From Amycolatopsis deserti (GTDB taxonomy: Bacteria > Actinomycetota > Actinomycetes > Mycobacteriales > Pseudonocardiaceae), in contig NZ_BNAU01000002.1 in assembly GCF_014653945.1 (NCBI RefSeq), forward strand, positions 863,914 through 927,913: a stretch of 64,000 nucleotides of DNA, written 5' to 3'. A program made the translations under genes and the position numbers. Positions 59,221 to 64,000 of this stretch are shown here, piece after piece. Position 1 is the stretch's first letter; each line of letters starts with the position of its first letter. Below the pieces are notes generated by a model. The model ran no database searches. It saw only the letters and a program-made list of their open reading frames with translations, and was not told the DNA's origin.

Positions 59221-60096
59221 ATGGCCGCCGTGCTCGAGGTCGTCGACAGCGGTCCGTTGTCGACCGTGCAGGACCTGGGCCGGCCCGGGTACGCCGACAT
59301 CGGCGTGACGGAGTCCGGCGCCGCCGACCGGGCCTCGCTGCGGTTGGCGAACCGCTTGGCGGGCAACGGTGAAGGCGCGGCCGCGATCGAGGTGACATTC
59401 GGCGGGTTCGCGGCGCGGGCCACGGCCGAGGTGACGATCGCGGTGACCGGCGCGCCGTGCCCGATCACGATCGACCGGATGGGCGCGCCGATGAACGCGG
59501 CGCTGCGGGTGCCGGCCGGGGCGGAGTTCCGGCTGGGCTGGCCGGCGACCGGGTTGCGCAGTTACGTGGCGGTGCGCGGCGGCATCGCGGTCGAGCCGGT
59601 GCTGGGTTCTCGGGCGACTGATTTGTTGTCCGGACTGGGCCCCGACCCGTTGCGGCGGGGGATGGTGTTGCCGGTGGGTGCGGCTGTCGCACCGGTGGCG
59701 GCGCCGCGCTTCACGCCGGTGGCGGCGCCCCCGTCGGACGAGCTGGCGCTGCGGATACTGCCGGGCCCGCGGGATGACTGGTTCACAGAGTCGGCGTTGC
59801 GGACGCTGATGGCGCAGCCGTACGCGGTGACGTCGGAGAGCAACCGCATCGGGATTCGCCTGGAGGGGCCGGTGCTGCCGCGCGCACGGCACGGCGAGCT
59901 GGTGAGCGAGGGGATGGTGACCGGGGCGGTGCAGGTGCCGCCGTCCGGGAAGCCGACGCTGTTCCTCGCCGACCATCCGGTGACCGGCGGGTACCCGGTG
60001 ATCGCGGTGGTGGTGACGGAGGATGTCGACAAGGCAGCCCAGGCGCGGCCCGGGTTGCTGGTGCGCTTCGATCTAGCCGAGCCGGCGCGGGTTTGA
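59221..60096 (+). CDS. pxpC: 5-oxoprolinase subunit PxpC / biotin-dependent carboxyltransferase family
   Basis: 291 aa, ATG with CGGAG 5 nt upstream. The family signatures are clear: LSTVQDLGRPGYADIGV near the start, SGAADRASLRLANRL, GxRSYVAVRGG, and the C-terminal SNRIGIRLEGP followed by SEGMVTGAVQVPPSGKP and DHPVTGGYPVIA. PxpA, PxpB and PxpC together hydrolyse 5-oxoproline to glutamate with ATP. Here pxpA and pxpB are not seen next to pxpC. A C subunit alone suggests either that the partners are elsewhere or that this is another carboxyltransferase-related enzyme. Confidence 0.85.
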   Translation: MAAVLEVVDSGPLSTVQDLGRPGYADIGVTESGAADRASLRLANRLAGNGEGAAAIEVTFGGFAARATAEVTIAVTGAPCPITIDRMGAPMNAALRVPAGAEFRLGWPATGLRSYVAVRGGIAVEPVLGSRATDLLSGLGPDPLRRGMVLPVGAAVAPVAAPRFTPVAAPPSDELALRILPGPRDDWFTESALRTLMAQPYAVTSESNRIGIRLEGPVLPRARHGELVSEGMVTGAVQVPPSGKPTLFLADHPVTGGYPVIAVVVTEDVDKAAQARPGLLVRFDLAEPARV

Positions 60097-60199
60097 GGTT
60101 CTCGCTGCCGCGGTGAGCCGGCGGTGGCCCGGTGCGCGAGTGGTCCAGCGGCGCCGCCACGGCCGGCGCCGGATGCGCGAGTGCTCTACGAGAGGCTCG

Positions 60200-60735
60200 T
60201 GATTCCGCACGAGGTGGCCACTCGCGTGCGCGCGAAGGGTCCACTCGCGCGGCGACCGCTGCCCCACTCACGCGGGCACGAATGGCCCACTCGCGCGGGC
60301 ATGAACGGTCCACTCGCCCGGACACCAAGCGCCCACTCGCGCAGGCACGACCAATCCATTCGCGCGGGCATGAAGGGGCCCACTCGCGCCATCACGAGCG
60401 GACCACTCGCGCGGCGCACCAACCGTCCGCTCACGCGCACACGAACGACCCACTCGCGCAGGCACGAAACAGCCCACTCGCGCGGCTGCGAGCGGGCAGC
60501 CACACCTACCCACGACCGGGCTCGTGACTGGCCCACGACATGCCCGCTCGCGCGGGCACGAAAGGACACGCTCGCGCGCACACGAACGGCCCACTCGCGC
60601 CACCATCGACACTCCACTCGCGCGGGCACGAGCGGACCACTCGCGCGGCCACCAACTGTCCGCTCACGCGGACACGAAGAGCCCACTCGCGCAGGCACGA
60701 AACAGCCCACTCGCGCGGCCGCGAGCGGGCCGATC
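60200..60735. repeat. Field of ~21 imperfect 23-bp repeats (consensus CCACTCGCGCGGGCACGAANNNN)
   Basis: Units of about 23 bp recur across the gap, with core ACTCGCGCGGGCACGAA and variable last bases. There is also a higher-order copy: the ~95-bp block at about 60406-60498 recurs with few changes at about 60637-60733. The open frames crossing it are Arg/His/Thr/Pro repeats with no protein character. No direct-repeat/unique-spacer order, hence not CRISPR. Copies of the same unit lie at 61-150. The 104 bp from pxpC to the first unit hold nothing I can name. Confidence 0.8.
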
Positions 60736-60968
60736 CCCCATGTGAACCCTCCGTGACAAGGCCACTACGTCAAGCAACATGACTAGCCCGATAAAGCGGA
60801 ACCGCCAACCCCCGCAAGCGGATCGTGTTTTAATTCACCACTTCGGGCGTATATCGTTTCGTGATCGGGCCCCTGGGAAATCGGCTGCTGGTTCTGACTC
60901 CGGCCGGTGAGTCAGTTCCGGAAAGAAGAACCGAAATGCCTTCAAGGTCTGAAGGAGGGGTTCATACC
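60736..60968 (+). promoter_or_regulatory. Leader region of the NlpC/P60 gene
   Basis: An AT-rich island (TTTTAATTCACCACTTCGGG at 60829-60848, then TATATC near 60850) is the probable promoter core. Downstream, CTGACTC (60894-60900) and GAGTCAG (60909-60915) form a 7-bp stem with an 8-nt loop in the untranslated leader, before the AAGGAGGGG ribosome site. A c-di-AMP (ydaO-type) riboswitch is often found before such genes, but I cannot recognise its conserved core here. Confidence 0.4.
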
Positions 60969-61421
60969 GTGCCCACTCGAATACGCAGGATGATCACTTT
61001 CCCGATCGCCTGCGCCGTCGCGACCGCTGCCCTTTTGGGGCTCACCGCCCCCGCCGGCGCCACCCAGCTCTCGACCGGTGATCGCATCGTCGAGGCTGCC
61101 GCCGCGCAGGCCGGGAGTCCCTACCGCTCGGGCGGCGAGACCCCGGGCGGGTTCGACTGCTCGGGCCTGACCCAGTACGCGCACAAGCAGGTCGGGATCG
61201 ATCTTCCCCGCACCGCCCGCGACCAGCGGGCCGCCGTGCGCAGCGTGTCCAAATCGGACATGCGGCCCGGTGACCTGGTGTTCTTCACCAGCGGTGGACG
61301 CGTCTACCACGTGGGGATCTACGCCGGGAACAACAAGATCTGGGCCGCCCCCGAATCCGGCGACGTGGTCCGCCTCCAGAACATCTGGACCAGCTCCTAC
61401 ACCGTCGGACGGGCCTGGTAA
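60969..61421 (+). CDS. Secreted NlpC/P60-family cell-wall protein with an altered third catalytic position
   Basis: 150 aa from GTG 60969, with AAGGAGGGG 8 nt upstream. Signal peptide ~1-32 (RRMITFPIACAVATAALLGL, ending PAGA). The NlpC/P60 domain has the nucleophile Cys64 in GGFDCSGL and His114 in RVYHVGIYAG. The third polar residue, normally His in an IWHAP-type motif, is Ala126 here (KIWAAPESGD). The enzyme class cuts D-gamma-Glu-diaminopimelate bonds of peptidoglycan. The Ala may reduce activity or be compensated. The short length means a bare catalytic domain without SH3 or coiled coil. Confidence 0.85.
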   Translation: MPTRIRRMITFPIACAVATAALLGLTAPAGATQLSTGDRIVEAAAAQAGSPYRSGGETPGGFDCSGLTQYAHKQVGIDLPRTARDQRAAVRSVSKSDMRPGDLVFFTSGGRVYHVGIYAGNNKIWAAPESGDVVRLQNIWTSSYTVGRAW

Positions 61422-61430
61422 CCGAGCCCG

Positions 61431-62030
61431 CTAACAACCGGTCGGCAAAACCGAACAGGCCGCGTCCCGCGCGGCCTGTTCGGCCATTTCCTCCCGCGGC
61501 TGTTCAGCCATCAGGACGAGCCGGTGGTAAAGCGGCGCCGTCGCGGTCACCAGCAACCGATGGGCGTCCACCGCGCCCACGATCTCGCCACGCGCCCGCG
61601 CGCGCGAAACAACCACTTCGCACCGCCGGTACCGGTCCCGCCAGAACTCCCGCAACGCCGCCGCGGCGGGCGCGGACCGGAACGACGCCGCGATCAACGC
61701 CCGCGTCACCGACGACTCGTCCCGCAACGACGTGAAGACCTCCCGGTTCAGCGCCACCAGGTCCCCGACCAGCGAACCCGTGTCGGCCGGCGCCCAGTCG
61801 TCCCCCGCGGCCGCGTCGAACACGTCCGCCAGCAGCCCGCCCACGTCCCGCCACCGCCGGTAGACCGTGGCCCGGTGCACCCCCGACCGCTCCGCCACCG
61901 CGTCGATGCTCAGCCCGTCGAACCCCGCCTCGACCAGCAGGGACGTGACGGCGTCGAGCACGCGCGCCCGAGTGCGGGCGGTGCGGCCACCGGGCCGGCG
62001 CAAACCGGTTGCGGATGCCGAGTCGGTCAT
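61431..62030 (-). CDS. TetR-family repressor next to the virginiamycin B lyase gene
   Basis: 199 aa, ATG at 62030. HTH in residues ~30-60 (LSIDAVAERSGVHRATVYRR W), then a TetR_C-type ligand domain. Divergent from vgb with a 42-bp gap that holds a palindromic operator, so it probably represses both itself and vgb and responds to a small molecule, perhaps a streptogramin or related compound. Confidence 0.85.
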   Translation of the reverse strand: MTDSASATGLRRPGGRTARTRARVLDAVTSLLVEAGFDGLSIDAVAERSGVHRATVYRRWRDVGGLLADVFDAAAGDDWAPADTGSLVGDLVALNREVFTSLRDESSVTRALIAASFRSAPAAAALREFWRDRYRRCEVVVSRARARGEIVGAVDAHRLLVTATAPLYHRLVLMAEQPREEMAEQAARDAACSVLPTGC

Positions 62031-62038
62031 GCCAGCAT

Positions 62039-62064
62039 CTTAGCGCGACAACAGTCGCATTAAG
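62039..62064. promoter_or_regulatory. Probable TetR operator between tetR and vgb
   Basis: CTTA-gc-GCGAC-aaca-GTCGC-at-TAAG is a 26-bp near-perfect palindrome centred in the 42-bp divergent gap; GCGAC/GTCGC and CTTA/TAAG arms match exactly. Its right end overlaps the AAGGAG ribosome site of vgb, so binding would block both genes. Confidence 0.75.
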
Positions 62065-62072
62065 GAGCCAAC

Positions 62073-62924
62073 GTGCAGATCGACGAACAGACCGTCCCGG
62101 GCGAGGGCCCCTACGGGATCACGGCCGGACCGGACGGCGCACTGTGGGCCACGCTGGTCCACAGTGGTCACATCGCGCGGATCGCCGACGACACCACACT
62201 CTTCGAGCTCGACCCCGGCTGCGGGCCGGCCGTCATCACGCCCGGCCCGGACGGCGCACTGTGGTTCAGCCGCATCCGCGACCACCGCATCGGCCGGATC
62301 ACCACCGACGGCACGGCGACCTCCTTCGCGCTCCCGCCGGACTGCGGCCCATACGGGATCACCGCCGGCCGGGACGACGCGATGTGGTTCACCGAGATGA
62401 ACACCGACCGCGTCGGCCGCCTGCACAACGGCGAACTCACCGAATTCCCCGTGGGCGCCGAGAAGTCCTACCCGTCGGCGATCGTCACCGGCCCGGACGG
62501 CGCCCTGTGGGTGACGCTCAACCAGGCGGACGCGATCGCGCGCATCACCACCGACGGCGAGGTCACCCGCTTCGCGCTGCCCACCGAGAAAGCCGCGCCG
62601 GTCGGCATCACCGCCGACGATCAGGCGATCTGGTTCGTCGAGATCGGCGCCGGCCAGATCGGCCGCCTCACCCCGGACGGCAGGATCACCGAGTTCCCGC
62701 TGCCGGACCGCGAAGCCCGCCCGCACGCGATCCTCCCGGACGGGGAAAGCGGTTGCTGGTTCACCGAGTGGGGCGCGAACCGGATCGGGCACATCACCGC
62801 CGACGGCGAGTTCGAGCACCACCCGCTGCCCACCCCGGGCTCGGAACCGCACGGGCTGGCCGTCCTGGACGGGACCGTGCACGTGGCTCTCGAAATCGGC
62901 AAGGTCGCCCGCCTGCTGCCCTAG
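62073..62924 (+). CDS. vgb: Virginiamycin B lyase (streptogramin B lyase)
   Basis: 283 aa, GTG start with AAGGAG 6 nt upstream. Seven repeats of the PxGITxGPDGALWxT pattern make a seven-bladed beta-propeller. By spacing with the S. aureus enzyme (H228, E268, H270, E284), the catalytic set is kept: His218 (RPHAI), Glu258 and His260 (SEPHGL) and Glu274 (ALEIGK). Vgb opens the streptogramin B ring by elimination, giving resistance in the cytoplasm. The first gene of a likely two-gene operon under the TetR operator. Confidence 0.9.
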   Translation: MQIDEQTVPGEGPYGITAGPDGALWATLVHSGHIARIADDTTLFELDPGCGPAVITPGPDGALWFSRIRDHRIGRITTDGTATSFALPPDCGPYGITAGRDDAMWFTEMNTDRVGRLHNGELTEFPVGAEKSYPSAIVTGPDGALWVTLNQADAIARITTDGEVTRFALPTEKAAPVGITADDQAIWFVEIGAGQIGRLTPDGRITEFPLPDREARPHAILPDGESGCWFTEWGANRIGHITADGEFEHHPLPTPGSEPHGLAVLDGTVHVALEIGKVARLLP

Positions 62925-62985
62925 CACCTCACATTTCCGCCCGCCACGTCGTCGGACTTTCCACAACCCTCGGGAAAGGAAACCG

Positions 62986-63471
62986 ATGACCACGACCACC
63001 CACCGCTCGCGCCTGCCCGACCCCGCCCGCTTCATCCCGGAGGTGGGCGCGATCGGCGCCGCGACGCAGCAGGCCATCCGCACCGGCGTGCTCCCGGACA
63101 CCACCATCGGCCTGGTGCAGCTGCGCCTCGGGCAGCTCGCCGGCAGCACCTACCACACCCTCCGGCAGACCGGTGAGCTGCGCGAAGCCGGGGAGACCGA
63201 GGAGCGCATCACCGCCGTGGCGTCGTGGCGGGACGCGCCGTGCTTCACCGACGCCGAGCGGGTCGCGCTGGAGCTGGCCGAAGCCGTCTTGAGCCCGAAC
63301 CCCTCCGGCGAGCGCGTCCCCGACGACCTGTTCGCCAGGGTCGCCGCGCACTACGACGAACGCGAGCTCTGGACACTCACCCTGGTGATCGCCCAGCTCT
63401 GCTTCTTCATCCCGGTCGCGCTCATCGCCAAGCCGATCCCCGGTGCGCCGCCGGGGCAGAACTACAGCTGA
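62986..63471 (+). CDS. Carboxymuconolactone decarboxylase/AhpD-like protein without the CxxC
   Basis: 161 aa, ATG with AAGGAA upstream, 61 bp after vgb. The family pattern is LRLGQLAG, then a helix, then AGETEERITAVASWRDAPCFTDAERVAL. The redox CxxC of AhpD/CMD proteins (usually NGCxxCxxxH) reads AGSTYHTLR: both cysteines are replaced (Ser54, His57) and the following His is Gln. Thiol peroxidase activity is therefore unlikely. A hydrophobic C-terminus (LWTLTLVIAQLCFFIPVALI) completes the domain. Probably co-expressed with vgb. Confidence 0.8.
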   Translation: MTTTTHRSRLPDPARFIPEVGAIGAATQQAIRTGVLPDTTIGLVQLRLGQLAGSTYHTLRQTGELREAGETEERITAVASWRDAPCFTDAERVALELAEAVLSPNPSGERVPDDLFARVAAHYDERELWTLTLVIAQLCFFIPVALIAKPIPGAPPGQNYS

Positions 63472-63477
63472 CAAAAA

Positions 63478-63510
63478 GGAGGGCGGCCGCCCCACCGGCG
63501 GCCGCCCTCC
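63478..63510 (-). terminator. Rho-independent terminator between the AhpD-like and tctA genes
   Basis: GGAGGGCGGCCGC (63478-63490) and GCGGCCGCCCTCC (63498-63510) form a perfect 13-bp stem with a 7-nt loop. The adjoining AAAAA (63473-63477) gives a T-tract on the minus strand, so it is a classical terminator for tctA. It can also stop the plus-strand transcript. Confidence 0.85.
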
Positions 63511-63515
63511 CCGAC

Positions 63516-64000
63516 TCACACCTCAGCCGGTTCCTTGCGCCGCACCAGTTTGCGCACCAGTGGCCACGCCAGCAGCACCGCCACGAGCACGTACACCGCG
63601 ATCGCGAGCGGCGAGTTCACCAGCCCGGTCAGGTCGCCGTCGCTGATCTGCAGCGCCCGCCGCATCTGCTGCTCCGCCGCCGGGCCGAGGATGACCCCGA
63701 TGATCGCCGGCAGCACCGGCAACCCGAAGCGCCGCATGACGAACCCGATCACGCCGATCACGTACAGCAGGATCAGGTCGATCACCGAACCGCTGACCGC
63801 GTACGCCCCGACGCTGGCGAAGAACAGGATCCCGGCGTACAGGTACGGCCGCGGGATCCGCAGCAGCTTCGCCCACACCGGCGCCATCGGCAGGTTGATC
63901 AGCAGCAACAGCACCAGCCCGATGAACAGGCTCGCGATCAGCGCCCACACCAGCGCGGACTCGCGCTGGAACAGCAGCGGCCCGGGCTGGATGCCGTACT
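63516..64000 (-). CDS. tctA: Tripartite tricarboxylate transporter permease TctA, 3' part only
   Basis: The frame runs off the right edge; the last ~160 codons are present. The edge reads YGIQPGPLLF, a family hallmark, followed by hydrophobic helices (LIASLFIGLVLLLLINLPMA, YLYAGILFFASVGAYAVSG, DLILLYVIGVIGFVMRRFG). TctA is the large membrane subunit of the TctABC system, which imports tricarboxylates with a periplasmic binding protein. The stop is at 63516 just before a terminator. tctB and tctC would be expected upstream, beyond the window. Confidence 0.88.
   Translation of the reverse strand, partial: YGIQPGPLLFQRESALVWALIASLFIGLVLLLLINLPMAPVWAKLLRIPRPYLYAGILFFASVGAYAVSGSVIDLILLYVIGVIGFVMRRFGLPVLPAIIGVILGPAAEQQMRRALQISDGDLTGLVNSPLAIAVYVLVAVLLAWPLVRKLVRRKEPAEV

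Noticed and set aside
60200-60735. CRISPR array
   Set aside because: Units abut without unique spacers, vary at many positions, and no cas genes are present.
60124-60756. 210-codon open frame in the repeat field
   Set aside because: It is a direct translation of the 23-bp repeats (THSRxHE, PLARxRT), with no protein character or ribosome site.
60780-60968. c-di-AMP (ydaO-type) riboswitch before the NlpC/P60 gene
   Set aside because: Position fits, but I could not find the conserved core. Only a simple 7-bp hairpin is clear.

Overview
The window is very GC-rich and densely coded, with frequent GTG starts, GGAGG-type ribosome sites and short overlaps. It looks like an actinomycete chromosome. 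A complete ESX-like type VII secretion system (T7SS), tandem SseB-domain proteins, a SARP/AfsR regulator and a streptogramin lyase suggest Pseudonocardiaceae (for example Amycolatopsis), but the genus is an inference.

Layout: (1) 1-6.9 kb: an AfsR-like regulator, two tandem-SseB proteins, and an EccA-like AAA+ ATPase fused to a right-handed beta-helix. (2) 6.9-41.8 kb: one giant minus-strand reading frame of 11,620 codons, more than half the window. It starts with a CpnT/WXG100-like export domain and contains, in order, a Gly/Ser/Asp linker, an EndoU nuclease module, repeated scaffold modules, an amidohydrolase domain, hydrophobic blocks, Rossmann/methyltransferase-like repeats, an APH-kinase-like domain, a zincin (HExxH) module, papain-fold-like regions and a C-terminal PD-(D/E)xK nuclease. 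Two small genes with strong ribosome sites and proper codon bias lie inside this frame in the +1 frame. One follows the EndoU module (34887-35444) and one follows the zincin module (12156-12440). (3) 41.8-57.6 kb: the secretion machine. It holds an EspC-like protein, a YbaB-like protein, a mycosin that has lost its catalytic residues, a WXG100 pair, EccB, EccD, a fused three-ATPase EccC, two probable substrates, a proline-rich accessory protein and EccE. (4) 57.9-64 kb: an HrdB-type sigma factor, a zinc-ribbon miniprotein, PxpC, a 23-bp repeat field, an NlpC/P60 protein, a TetR/virginiamycin B lyase pair, a carboxymuconolactone-decarboxylase-like protein and the 3' part of a TctA permease.

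How the parts may work together: the YbaB-like gene, the EspC-like gene and the giant gene form one tightly spaced operon beside the secretion genes, so the giant protein is probably a T7SS-exported polymorphic toxin. Each of its three clearest C-terminal 'warhead' modules (EndoU, zincin, PD-(D/E)xK nuclease) is followed at once by a small gene placed where an immunity gene would be. Two of those are nested out of frame inside the toxin gene, and the third is the downstream SseB-domain gene. This nested toxin-immunity arrangement is the main candidate for a previously undescribed system. Its alternatives (a fusion of once-separate genes, or sequence errors) are set out in the findings.

Limits: all assignments come from reading motifs by eye. 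No database search or structure prediction was possible. Domain borders inside the giant protein are approximate, to about 20-50 residues.
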